DNA of 22,006 nucleotides from HGM20899 sp964615195 (GCA_964615195.1 CAZTNG010000031.1:1-22006), one strand, 5' to 3'. Positions 1 to 8,026 are shown, numbered from the stretch's first letter. Numbers and translations are program-made. Notes: generated by a model from the letters alone, not told the origin.

Positions 1-323
1 ATTTTAATGCATTTTGACTTTGGCGTTTTTATGCATTTTTATATTGACTTTTTCACCAAAAAACAAAATATTACTAATGATTATAAAAGCTATTACAGCA
101 CCTATTGGGGGAAGTTTTAGTGGTTTTTCGGTATTGCACTTAATCATAAAAGCCTTCTTTATACTAATAAGTTTAGCTTACATGCTTGGTTGTATTTTGT
201 TATTCTAGCAAAATGAGATCTAATTTTGAACTATATGTAATAGTTAATCATGCGCTATGTGGTTTAAGTAGCAAAACAATAATTAAAAATTAGTATTTTA
301 AAAATACTAATAAATAGTACTGT

Positions 324-335
324 ATTTGTATAATC
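324..335 (+). promoter_or_regulatory. candidate -10 element upstream of metQ-like gene
   Basis: The sequence ATTTGTATAATC contains a consensus TATAAT at 329-334. The same 12 bases recur at 10274-10285 upstream of the efflux operon. No good -35 hexamer is visible. If used, it would give a leader of roughly 200 nt carrying the hairpins at 430-509. A second candidate, TATACT, lies at 398-403. Confidence 0.35.
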
Positions 336-429
336 TGCCAAAGTTTAGATGTAAATAAATGCTTTAATTAGATGTTATCTTTATTAGTTTATAAATGTAT
401 ACTAAGCATATAGATAAAACAAAAATTAA

Positions 430-471
430 AAAATCAACACTTTAAAAGTGTGATTTTATGGCGTAAAATCA
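430..471 (+). promoter_or_regulatory. overlapping inverted repeats in the metQ leader
   Basis: Arm AAAATCAACACTTT (430-443) pairs with AAAGTGTGATTTT (445-457) with one bulged A. The right arm overlaps TGATTTTA (451-458), which also pairs perfectly with TAAAATCA (464-471) across a TGGCG loop. The middle segment can therefore pair with the left or the right segment but not with both. A further inverted repeat lies at 487-509. The arrangement could be a switch, a terminator remnant or an operator; the sequence does not decide. Confidence 0.4.
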
Positions 472-547
472 AAGTATTAGTAATTGTTATTATTTTAAAA
501 TAGTAATAAACATATATTAATATTTATAAAAAAAAGGAAATAATGTT

Positions 548-1387
548 ATGAAGAAATTAATTGTTAGTTTGATGAGTATATTTGCTTTCATTCTTACAGC
601 TTGCGGGGGGGATGAGGTTAATAATAATTCAAATAAATCAACAAATATTAAAGTTATTACAGTCGCTGCTTCTCCAACACCACATGCTGAGATACTTAAT
701 AATGTCAAAGATAATCTGCTTAAAAAAGGTATAGAACTTAAGATAGTAACTTTTGATGATTATGTGCAACCAAATATCGTTGTAGATCAAGGTTCGGATA
801 TTATTGCTAACTATACGCAGCATGAACCTTATTTAAAATCTTTCAATAAAGAGAAGGGTACTCATTTAGTAGTTGCTGGAAAAATTCATTATGAACCTTT
901 TGGTATATATCCAGGAATCTCAAAAAGTTTTGATGATTTAAATCCAAGTAGTAGTATTGCAATTCCTAATGATACAACAAATGAAGCTCGTGCATTATTG
1001 TTACTTCAAGATAATGGCTTAATTAAACTTAAAGATGGTGCAGGTTTAACAGCTACAATATTAGATATTGTTGAAAATAAAAAGAATATAAAACTAGTAG
1101 AATTAGATGCAGCACAAATTGCTCGTGTTAAAAATGAATTTGATATGGTTGTGTTAAATGGTAACTATGCTTTAAATGCAGGTTTTAATGTAAATCGTGA
1201 TGCTATTGCATATGAAAAGAGTAATTCTGAAGCCGCAAAAACATACGTAAACATTATTGCTGTAAAACAAGGAAATGAAAACAATTCTTTAGTTAAAAGT
1301 CTAGTTGAAGAGCTTCGTTCAGAAAGCACTAAGCAATTCATTAAAGATAAATACTCTGGTGCAGTAGTATTTTATGATGAGCAGTAA
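548..1387 (+). CDS. metQ: MetQ-type methionine-binding lipoprotein (NlpA family)
   Basis: This is a probable periplasmic solute-binding lipoprotein of a methionine (D/L-Met) ABC importer. The 279-residue length is normal for the NlpA/MetQ family. Residues 1-19 form a lipoprotein signal peptide with lipobox LTAC, so Cys19 would be acylated. The body matches E. coli MetQ in family blocks such as TFDDYVQPN, IPNDTTNEARALLLLQ, GLIKLKDG and LDIVENKKNIKLVELDAAQ. AAGGAAAT lies just before the ATG. No metN (ATPase) or metI (permease) gene is adjacent on either side, so it is an orphan here; the usual E. coli order is metNIQ. A terminator follows at 1419-1461, so it appears to be transcribed alone. The substrate is inferred from family and could be another amino acid. 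Confidence 0.88.
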   Translation: MKKLIVSLMSIFAFILTACGGDEVNNNSNKSTNIKVITVAASPTPHAEILNNVKDNLLKKGIELKIVTFDDYVQPNIVVDQGSDIIANYTQHEPYLKSFNKEKGTHLVVAGKIHYEPFGIYPGISKSFDDLNPSSSIAIPNDTTNEARALLLLQDNGLIKLKDGAGLTATILDIVENKKNIKLVELDAAQIARVKNEFDMVVLNGNYALNAGFNVNRDAIAYEKSNSEAAKTYVNIIAVKQGNENNSLVKSLVEELRSESTKQFIKDKYSGAVVFYDEQ

Positions 1388-1418
1388 TGAGAACCATTTA
1401 AAATAATTATTTATTGCT

Positions 1419-1461
1419 AAAAGGTTGTTATTTTGTGTTATGCAGGATAGCAACCTTTTTT
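1419..1461 (+). terminator. intrinsic terminator after metQ
   Basis: The stem AAAAGGTTGTTA(T) pairs with ATAGCAACCTTTT, with one G-T wobble, and is followed by a T run. It lies about 30 nt past the metQ stop. Confidence 0.85.
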
Positions 1462-1970
1462 AATGGTAAATTCAACTATTAGTAGTTAAATATTAATAGA
1501 TGTTAGATCGGGTTGTGATGATAATTAGTGCGTTAAATTATTGTTAATTGAGTTGTAATTGTACTAATAATTTTATGAGATGTTTAGAAAATACATTTTA
1601 TATAAATTATATTTGATGAATAATAGTTATTACGATTATATTTTTACGTTATTGAGTATTACCTTAAGAAGGAATATGGTATTTTGTTAAAATAATATAA
1701 ATTATAATTTTAATTTAAAAATACTTAAAAGTCTTTTATTTAAAACGTTTTTTAACTCTTAAGATGGATATAACTATTATCGTTTTTTTGAGTATATTGT
1801 TATAATTAATGTTATTATAACATTTGAATAAAACTTATTATATTAATAGCAATATTGCTAAATTATAATGAAGAATAATTATCTGAAATTTATGTGTTTT
1901 TATTATTTTTTAGTATTAAGTATTTGTTAAAATATAAACGCAAATAAAGAATTAAAATAAAGGTGTTGCG
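1462..1970. other. AT-rich intergenic region before the Sel1 gene
   Basis: No gene is visible. A 9-bp perfect inverted repeat, TGTTATAAT / ATTATAACA with a 7-nt spacer, lies at 1798-1822. Its left arm contains a TATAAT (1801-1806), so it could be an operator over a promoter of the downstream unit. AAAGGTG directly before 1971 is the ribosome binding site of the next gene. Confidence 0.45.
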
Positions 1971-3701
1971 ATGAAGTGGTGGAATGATTTGTGGTTTAGC
2001 TTTCGCGATTGGTTTGAAGATTGGAGTTCTAGATTAAGTTCGGAAAGATCTTCTCTTTTCACGACAACTAATGGACGAAAACAACTTATCATTTTTTTCA
2101 TAATTATTGTTGTAGGTAGTGTAGCTGTATATTATGGCTATAAGTACCACAAAGTATCAAATTACAGAAATAGAGCTAATGTTGCATATGAGGCTGGTGG
2201 CTATAAAGAAGCTTTAAAAAATTATGAAGCTCTTGTTGATTTAGGACAGAGGGATGCTTTATTAAAAGCTTCTGAAATGTATCTCGAAGGGCTAGGAACT
2301 GCAAAGAACCAAAAAAAAGCTATTAATTACCTTCAGGCAGCAGCAGAACAGGGTGACGCAGAGGCAATGACAAAGTTGGGTATGCTTTATTATGCGTCAG
2401 GCTTTATTAATAGAACTTGCTTAGGTCATAACTATAAAAAGGCTTATGATTGGTTTTTAAAAGCTGGCAGAAATCCTGAGGCACTTGAAGCTTTAGGAAC
2501 GATGTTCCAAAAAGGCTTAGGTGTGAAGCCAAATCCTCAAGTTGCTCAAAATTATTTTGATGAATGGATTAATGTTTATTTAGTGCGTGCTAATAATGGA
2601 GATCCTAAAGCTCAATATATGCTTGGTAGATATTTTTCTGATGGAATTCGTCATTCTATAGATGAGCAGAAGGCTATTGATTGGTATGAAAAGAGTGCGG
2701 CAGGGGATTATGTGCCTGCACTAGAAACACTTGGTTTTATATATAGCTTAGGTGGCGAAACAATAAAACAGGATAGTGCAAAGGCGGACGCTATTTATGC
2801 AAAGCTTCGTGCAATATATGAAAAACAAGCTGAGGCTGGTAAGGTTGATGCGATGATTGCATTAAGTAATATGTATCAAACCGGCTTAGGTGTTCCACAG
2901 AATGTAGATCTAAGTGTAAACTATTTAGTAAAAGCAGCAGAGAACAACAGTCCTATTGCAATGGATATATTAGTAGATTTAGCATCTTCAGGCACAATAA
3001 AACTTCCTAAAGATTTGACTATCGAAAGCTTAAGAAGCGAAGCTATGGGTATTAGAGAAAGAAAGGCTGAACAAGGGAATATTTCTCTTATGAAGGACCT
3101 AGGTTTCCGAGCGCTTAATGGAGAAACTCCACAAGTAAATGAACAATATGAAGATACTTTAGTGAATAACACTCATAATTATTCTGAAGCTGTAAGATGG
3201 TTTTCATCAGCGGCTCAAGCAGGTGATGCACCAGCAATGCTTGAGTTAGGTCGTATATATCACATGTCAACAGATACTGATATAAAGAATGACAAGCTTT
3301 CAGAGTTTTGGTTCCGTAAGAGTGCTGAGCAATGCTATGAACCTGCATATCTTGAATTAGGAGCATTATATAGTATTCAAGGTGTTGATTTTGAGAATGC
3401 AAAAGAAGCGCAAAAATGGTATGAATTAGCAGCTACCCAGGGTAATTCTGAAGCTCAATTATTACTAGCTAAATCATTAGCTACAGGTGGAAAGGGTGCA
3501 CAACCTGATTATATAAATGCATTAAAGTGGCTATTAGTTGTTAAAATTGGTCATGAACTTCACCATGATGAAAACACTCAAGTTATGGATGAAATTCAAG
3601 ATTTAGAACGCAGATATTCGCATTATTTGACTAGTGAAGAAATCACAAAGGCGAAAACAGATGCTGAGGGAATGCTTTCTAAATATGGGGCAGATTGGTA
3701 G
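1971..3701 (+). CDS. membrane-anchored Sel1-repeat (TPR-like) protein
   Basis: This 576-residue protein has a short N-terminal segment, one transmembrane helix at about residues 39-57, and then a long array of Sel1-like repeats to the C-terminus. Repeat signatures of the form A-x-x-G-(D/N)-x-x-A-(M/Q)-x-x-L-G-x-x-(Y/F) recur, for example around AEQGDAEAMTKLGMLYYASG, AQAGDAPAMLELGRIY and NGDPKAQYMLGRYFSDG; about nine or ten copies can be recognised. Such arrays are helical protein-protein interaction scaffolds and give no enzymatic activity by themselves. With a single N-terminal anchor the repeat domain could face either the periplasm or the cytoplasm. AAGGTG lies 5 nt before the ATG. Its stop codon overlaps the ribosome binding site of the next gene, which argues for one operon with the two exonuclease-like proteins. 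The partner is unknown. Confidence 0.85.
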   Translation: MKWWNDLWFSFRDWFEDWSSRLSSERSSLFTTTNGRKQLIIFFIIIVVGSVAVYYGYKYHKVSNYRNRANVAYEAGGYKEALKNYEALVDLGQRDALLKASEMYLEGLGTAKNQKKAINYLQAAAEQGDAEAMTKLGMLYYASGFINRTCLGHNYKKAYDWFLKAGRNPEALEALGTMFQKGLGVKPNPQVAQNYFDEWINVYLVRANNGDPKAQYMLGRYFSDGIRHSIDEQKAIDWYEKSAAGDYVPALETLGFIYSLGGETIKQDSAKADAIYAKLRAIYEKQAEAGKVDAMIALSNMYQTGLGVPQNVDLSVNYLVKAAENNSPIAMDILVDLASSGTIKLPKDLTIESLRSEAMGIRERKAEQGNISLMKDLGFRALNGETPQVNEQYEDTLVNNTHNYSEAVRWFSSAAQAGDAPAMLELGRIYHMSTDTDIKNDKLSEFWFRKSAEQCYEPAYLELGALYSIQGVDFENAKEAQKWYELAATQGNSEAQLLLAKSLATGGKGAQPDYINALKWLLVVKIGHELHHDENTQVMDEIQDLERRYSHYLTSEEITKAKTDAEGMLSKYGADW

Positions 3702-3722
3702 AGGAGTTTAATGTAGTTAATG
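3700..3722 (+). promoter_or_regulatory. Sel1 stop / Shine-Dalgarno / ATG-TAG start-stop / second ATG
   Basis: The Sel1 stop TAG (3699-3701) overlaps a strong Shine-Dalgarno sequence, AGAGGAG (3700-3706). The ATG at ideal distance (3711) is immediately followed by TAG. The real start of the next gene, the ATG at 3720, lies 13 nt from the Shine-Dalgarno, which is unusually far. Initiation may therefore happen at the start-stop element and re-initiate 3 nt later. Confidence 0.5.
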
Positions 3723-4634
3723 AAGCATATATTAGATGCGGAGATTTTACCTAACGCCTACGAGGCTATGAAAAAAAATCCTACGGATTATATGATTCTG
3801 AGGAGAATTCCTTATACCAAGATAACTACAGCCTCTAGTTTTCCTATTCAGCTTGCAGAGCCAATTGGAGATGAAAAGTCTCTAGCTATAATAGATATAT
3901 GGACAACTGGAGCTCATTATCCAGATGATTACATTATTGAAATGGCAATTGTTAAGGTAAAATATTCCCCTAGTTTTGCAAGAGTAACTAGTATAACTGA
4001 TATTTTTGATGAACTAGAGGATCCTCGTATTCCTATTAGAGAAGAAACAACATATTTAACAGGCTTAACTCAAGTAGCCTTAGAAGGTCGTCGATTCTCT
4101 GAGGATCACATAGCTCAAATTCTAGCTGATAGACCTCTTATAGTTTGTCACAATGCTGCACAAGACAGACCATTTTTTGATAGACGCTTCCCTTTATTTG
4201 CCAATTTACCTTGGGCTTGTTCTTTACGTGAAATTAGATGGCGAGCTATAGATCATAATATTATTAGTTTGCATATTAAGGCTATTGCTATGGTTCGTGG
4301 ATATTTTTATGAATCAAATCATGCAAAGGATGAATGTTTAGCATTATTGTGGTTGTTGAATTCAATGCCGGTTGCTCTTACTAAGTTATTAGATAATGCA
4401 AAAAGTGAAGGTGGAATCATTTATGCCTGCGCTGCACCGTATGAGCTAAAGGATGTGTTGAAGGAAAATTCATATCGTTGGGATTCTAATAAGCGAGTAT
4501 GGTACAAAAATTTGTATACTAATAATAAATTAGAAGTTGAAACAGATTTTTTAGCAAGTCTATATGATGTAAAAAAGCAAAAAATTAAAGTTTTAAAATT
4601 AGATGCCACTAATAAATATAAATACGAATATTAA
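3720..4634 (+). CDS. degenerate DnaQ-like (DEDDh-fold) exonuclease paralog, probably inactive
   Basis: This 304-residue protein has a DnaQ/PolIII-epsilon-type exonuclease fold in its middle (about 55-215) and a C-terminal domain with a RWDxNxxxWYK motif (about 235-265). It is clearly homologous over its whole length to the next gene, with shared blocks PIQLA, VKVKYSP, LPWACS and CLALLWLLN. Compared with that paralog, Exo motif I reads D59-I-W61 where an active enzyme has D-x-E. Motif II keeps HNAAQD (D149). In motif III the usual His is Asn200 and the usual Asp is Glu205. Loss of the metal-binding Glu and the general-base His suggests it does not cleave DNA. It could be a regulatory or nucleic-acid-binding partner of the active copy. 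It sits 18 nt after the Sel1 gene, in frame from ATG 3720. Loss of activity is inferred from motifs only. Confidence 0.75.
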   Translation: MKHILDAEILPNAYEAMKKNPTDYMILRRIPYTKITTASSFPIQLAEPIGDEKSLAIIDIWTTGAHYPDDYIIEMAIVKVKYSPSFARVTSITDIFDELEDPRIPIREETTYLTGLTQVALEGRRFSEDHIAQILADRPLIVCHNAAQDRPFFDRRFPLFANLPWACSLREIRWRAIDHNIISLHIKAIAMVRGYFYESNHAKDECLALLWLLNSMPVALTKLLDNAKSEGGIIYACAAPYELKDVLKENSYRWDSNKRVWYKNLYTNNKLEVETDFLASLYDVKKQKIKVLKLDATNKYKYEY

Positions 4635-4688
4635 ATTATTTATTATTCGTATAAATAATAGTTGAATATATCATATAAAGGTAGTAAT

Positions 4689-4727
4689 ATGACTTTGAAA
4701 GGTTTTTATGAACGTTTAAGTTCATGA
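4689..4727 (+). CDS. 12-codon upstream ORF with strong ribosome binding site
   Basis: AAAGG (4677-4681) lies 7 nt before an ATG that opens a 12-residue frame, MTLKGFYERLSS. Its TGA stop overlaps an in-frame ATG of the following gene as ATGA at 4724-4727, a classical translational-coupling overlap. It may be a leader peptide controlling translation of the exonuclease, or a decayed N-terminus. No similarity to a known leader was recognised. Confidence 0.4.
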   Translation: MTLKGFYERLSS

Positions 4728-4774
4728 TGACTTATTTAGTTTTTATAGAGTGGATTAGGTATAAGGTTTTAGAT

Positions 4775-5671
4775 ATGAGTTGTAATAATGATTGTTTTCC
4801 ACTAGAGTTGCTTCCAAAAATACAAGCACATCCAGAAAATTTTCAGGTTTTAGAAAGAATTCCATACACATTATATGGTACAGATAGTTCTCTTCCTATT
4901 CAGCTTGCTCAGCAAGTAGGTGACGAGAGAACAATGATTCTGTTAGATACAGAAACCACTGGTTTAGATAACAATATTGATAAGGTTATTGAACTAGGAA
5001 TGGTTAAAGTAAAGTATTCTCCAAGTATGGGAATCGTCACAAGCATTATCAGTATTTATGATGAGCTTGAAGATCCAAAAATGAAGATCCCTGCAGATGT
5101 TGTAAGAATTACAGGTATAACAGATGAAGATGTAAAAGATAAATTATTTACAGAGCAATTAGTTTATGATCTTGTGTCTGATAATCCATTGATTGTGGCA
5201 CATAATGCATGCTTCGATAGACCTTTTTTTGAAAAGAGATTCCCTCAATTGAGTAATTTACCTTGGGCTTGTTCTATAAAAGAAATTCCTTGGGCAGCGT
5301 TAGGTTATTCTTCTAGTAAACTTGAGTACATTAGCTATTGCAGTGGTTATTTTTATTCAGCACATAGAGCAATAGTTGATTGCTTGGCTTTGTTATGGTT
5401 GCTTAATACTATCCCATCTTCATTGTCTTCTTTGTTGACAAGTGCAGATAATTCTAGTTATAAGATTTTTGCCTCTGGTGCTCCTTTTGATGTAAAAGAT
5501 GTTTTAAAAAGTCGTCGTTATCGTTGGGATGCAAATAACAAGGTGTGGTATAAAGATGTCCAAAATTTAATAGAATTTGAGACCGAGCGTAAGTTTTTAA
5601 TTGAACTATACGATTCTACAGGAATGAGACATCGCTTTTTGGAATTTAATGCATCTACAAGATACAAGTAA
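4775..5671 (+). CDS. DnaQ-like 3'-5' exonuclease (DEDDh) with C-terminal RWD-WYK domain
   Basis: This is a probable 3'-5' DNA exonuclease of the PolIII-epsilon/DnaQ superfamily. From the chosen start it is 298 residues. Motif I is DTETTGL (D58, E60), motif II HNACFD (D148), and motif III H197-RAIV-D202, so all five DEDDh residues are present. A C-terminal domain at about 228-262 has APFDVKDVL and RWDANNKVWYK, reminiscent of the DUF5710-type RWD...WY module seen in some proteobacterial exonucleases; its role is unknown. I chose ATG 4775 because homology with the upstream paralog begins there and AAGG lies 8 nt before it. A longer start at 4724 (17 extra residues) overlaps the short upstream ORF and cannot be excluded. 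The gene is separated from its degenerate paralog by 140 nt and followed by a strong terminator. It is not dnaQ itself, which lacks this C-terminal domain. Confidence 0.85.
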   Translation: MSCNNDCFPLELLPKIQAHPENFQVLERIPYTLYGTDSSLPIQLAQQVGDERTMILLDTETTGLDNNIDKVIELGMVKVKYSPSMGIVTSIISIYDELEDPKMKIPADVVRITGITDEDVKDKLFTEQLVYDLVSDNPLIVAHNACFDRPFFEKRFPQLSNLPWACSIKEIPWAALGYSSSKLEYISYCSGYFYSAHRAIVDCLALLWLLNTIPSSLSSLLTSADNSSYKIFASGAPFDVKDVLKSRRYRWDANNKVWYKDVQNLIEFETERKFLIELYDSTGMRHRFLEFNASTRYK

Positions 5672-5715
5672 CATGTAGCTATTATACTTATAATATTTAG
5701 GAATAGTTAGTAACC

Positions 5716-5754
5716 AAAAGGTCACCCAAAAAGAAGTAGGGTGACCTTTTTTTT
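5716..5754 (+). terminator. strong intrinsic terminator after the exonuclease unit
   Basis: A perfect 12-bp stem, AAAAGGTCACCC / GGGTGACCTTTT, with an 11-nt loop is followed by a run of eight T in total. It ends the + strand Sel1-exonuclease unit. Confidence 0.95.
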
Positions 5755-5851
5755 AATGTGCAAATTATCTTTATTTAAGAGGTAATCAACAGAGCAAAAG
5801 TCTTTGGAAAAGTTTGCTGTTTATGATGCTTAATTTAACGTATAGATAATA

Positions 5852-5878
5852 AAAAAGGAGATATAAAATCTCCTTTTT
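5852..5878 (-). terminator. intrinsic terminator of nrdD (bidirectional shape)
   Basis: A perfect 11-bp stem, AAAAAGGAGAT / ATCTCCTTTTT, has a 5-nt loop and is flanked by A and T runs. On the - strand it lies about 25 nt past the nrdD stop. Confidence 0.9.
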
Positions 5879-5902
5879 GTTTTTATGTTAGTTAAGCTAA
5901 AA

Positions 5903-8026
5903 CTAGCAATGCTTTACTCTACGACGTACTTCTTCTTGCTTTCCTGTGTTAAACGGACGAGTATCAGGAGCACCTAGATATCCGCATACACGACGAATTA
6001 CAGAAGCTTTGTTAGGATTTGAATTTCCACAGTTTGGACATACAAAGCCTTTACTTGTACAAGAGAATTCACCTTTATAGCCACATTCGTAGCATTCATC
6101 AATCGGTGTATTTGTTCCATAGTAAGGAACCTTGTCATAACTATAGTTCCAAACGTCTTCAATAGCTTCAGGATTCATTTGCAAGCTTGGGAATTCTCCG
6201 TAGCAAATAAAACCACCAGAAGCAAGACTTGGATATGGTTGTTCAAAGTCTAGTTTAGCATAAGGATCAACTTTCTTTTCAACATCGAGATGGAAGCTGT
6301 TTGTATAATAACCCTTATCATTAACACCAGGAATGATACCAAATTCTTTAGCATCAAGCTTACAGAAACGATTACATAAGTTTTCAGATGGTGTTGAATA
6401 CAAGCTAAAGCCATATCCTGTTTCTGCTTTCCAACGCTCAGTTGCGTCATGAAGAGCTTTAACAATTTTAACGCCTTTTGCACGAAGTTCTTCAGTATCA
6501 AATATATGCTTTGAATTACCATATAATGCTTTAATTGTTTCGTGAATACCTATATAACCAAGAGAAACGGAAGCACGACCATTCTTAAATATTTCTGCAA
6601 CATTATCGTCAGCCTTTAATCTAACGCCACATGCGCCTTCCATGTAAAGAATAGGTGCAACCTTCGCCTTTACATTGTCTAAACGCTTAATACGTTCCAT
6701 AAGTGCACGGAAACATAGGTCAAGACGCTGATCCAAAATTTCAAAGAATTTCTTTTCATCGTTGTGTGCTTCAATACCAATTCTTGGTAAATTGATACTA
6801 ACTACACCTAAGTTATTTCTGCCATCATGTTCTTGAACGCCATCCTTTTCATATGGAGCTAAGAAACTGCGGCAACCCATAGGCGCCTTAAATGAACCTG
6901 TAACTTTAACAACTTGGTCATAATTAACGATATCTGGATACATACGCTTAGAGGTACATTCCAAAGCTAATTGCTTAATATCATAATTAGGATCAGCCTT
7001 GTTTAGGTTTAATCCACGACGAATGGTAAATACTAATTTAGGGAATACTGCTGTTTTATGATTTTTACCAAGACCTACAATTCTATTTTTTAAAATAGAT
7101 TGTTGAATAAGTCTTGATTCCCATGATGTACCGAGGCCAAAACCTAGGGTAACAAATGGAGTTTGACCATTTGCTGTATGCAAAGTATTTACTTCATATT
7201 CTAATGATTGGAATGCATCGTAACATTCCTTTTCAGTTCTTGCACGAGCATAGCATTCTTGATCAGCTATGTTCCATTCTTTTGCTACATCAAGGTGTTT
7301 TTTATAGCTTTGAGTAACGTATGGTGCTAAAACTTCGTCGATACGGTTAATTGTTGTACCGCCGTAAATATGGCTAGCTACTTGTGCAATAATTTGTGCT
7401 GTTACAGCTGTTGCTGTACAGATAGAGCGGGGAGTTTCAATTTCTGCATTGCCCATTTTAAAACCGTGGGTAAGCATTCCGCCAATATCTATAAGCATGC
7501 AGTTAAACATAGGGAATAGAGGAGAGTAATCTAAATCATGGAAGTGTATTTCGCCTCTTTCGTGAGCAGATACAATATCATGAGGTAGCATATGCTGTTT
7601 TGCATAGTGCTTTGCCACGATACCAGCTAAAAGATCGCGCTGTGTTGGAATAACTCTACTATCTTTGTTTGCGTTTTCATTTAACAGTTCAGGATTATTT
7701 TGTTCAATAAGGCTTTCAACGTCCTGAATTAGTTGACTGTGTTTTTCACGCATACGATCACGGTCATGTCTATATTCGATATAAGCACGAGCAATTTGTT
7801 TGTACTTACTAGCCATGAGGATGTTTTCAACGAGAGTCTGAATATCAGAAATTTCTATTTCTGATTTATCCTTTATCTTCTTGTATACTTCGTCTTCAAC
7901 GTTAGCACAGAAGTTTAAGTCGCGAATTCCGCAAGCTTCAGCAGCTTTAGAAACAGCATTAACAATTCGGATGCCATCATAATCAACTCTGTTGCCATCA
8001 CGTTTTAGAACTACGATGTGTTCCAC
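5903..8026 (-). CDS. nrdD: anaerobic (class III) ribonucleoside-triphosphate reductase
   Basis: The protein is the oxygen-sensitive glycyl-radical enzyme that reduces ribonucleoside triphosphates to dNTPs without oxygen, using a radical installed by the activase NrdG. From the chosen GTG it has 707 residues. An ATP-cone lies at about 1-95 and is followed by the large barrel with blocks nearly identical to E. coli NrdD (LLNENANKDS, HERGEIHFHDLDYSPLFPMF, HTANGQTPF, GYGFSLYSTPSENLC). Near the C-terminus come a four-Cys zinc site (CYECG ... CPNCG) and the glycyl-radical motif RRVCGYLG, with Gly at 682, close to Gly681 in E. coli. GTG 8026 is preferred over the ATG at 8059 because GGGAG lies 8 nt upstream (8035-8039) and the protein then begins EHIVVLKRDG, matching the family. 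No nrdG is adjacent, although nrdD and nrdG are often neighbours. FNR and NrdR sites lie upstream. Confidence 0.97.
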   Translation of the reverse strand: MEHIVVLKRDGNRVDYDGIRIVNAVSKAAEACGIRDLNFCANVEDEVYKKIKDKSEIEISDIQTLVENILMASKYKQIARAYIEYRHDRDRMREKHSQLIQDVESLIEQNNPELLNENANKDSRVIPTQRDLLAGIVAKHYAKQHMLPHDIVSAHERGEIHFHDLDYSPLFPMFNCMLIDIGGMLTHGFKMGNAEIETPRSICTATAVTAQIIAQVASHIYGGTTINRIDEVLAPYVTQSYKKHLDVAKEWNIADQECYARARTEKECYDAFQSLEYEVNTLHTANGQTPFVTLGFGLGTSWESRLIQQSILKNRIVGLGKNHKTAVFPKLVFTIRRGLNLNKADPNYDIKQLALECTSKRMYPDIVNYDQVVKVTGSFKAPMGCRSFLAPYEKDGVQEHDGRNNLGVVSINLPRIGIEAHNDEKKFFEILDQRLDLCFRALMERIKRLDNVKAKVAPILYMEGACGVRLKADDNVAEIFKNGRASVSLGYIGIHETIKALYGNSKHIFDTEELRAKGVKIVKALHDATERWKAETGYGFSLYSTPSENLCNRFCKLDAKEFGIIPGVNDKGYYTNSFHLDVEKKVDPYAKLDFEQPYPSLASGGFICYGEFPSLQMNPEAIEDVWNYSYDKVPYYGTNTPIDECYECGYKGEFSCTSKGFVCPNCGNSNPNKASVIRRVCGYLGAPDTRPFNTGKQEEVRRRVKHC

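Larger units (their letters stand above)
1..547. other. AT-rich region upstream of metQ, no convincing gene
   Basis: No convincing gene is visible. A hydrophobic 64-codon frame at 14-208 starts with TTG, lacks a ribosome binding site and looks like chance in this base composition. The 3' part (about 324-547) holds a possible -10 element and three inverted repeats described separately, so it is probably the promoter and leader of the metQ-like gene. Confidence 0.5.

Noticed and set aside
14..208. 64-codon hydrophobic frame on the + strand
   Set aside because: It starts with TTG, has no ribosome binding site and no recognisable family; hydrophobic frames arise easily from T-rich DNA. An in-frame stop at 5-7 also excludes it as the end of a longer gene.
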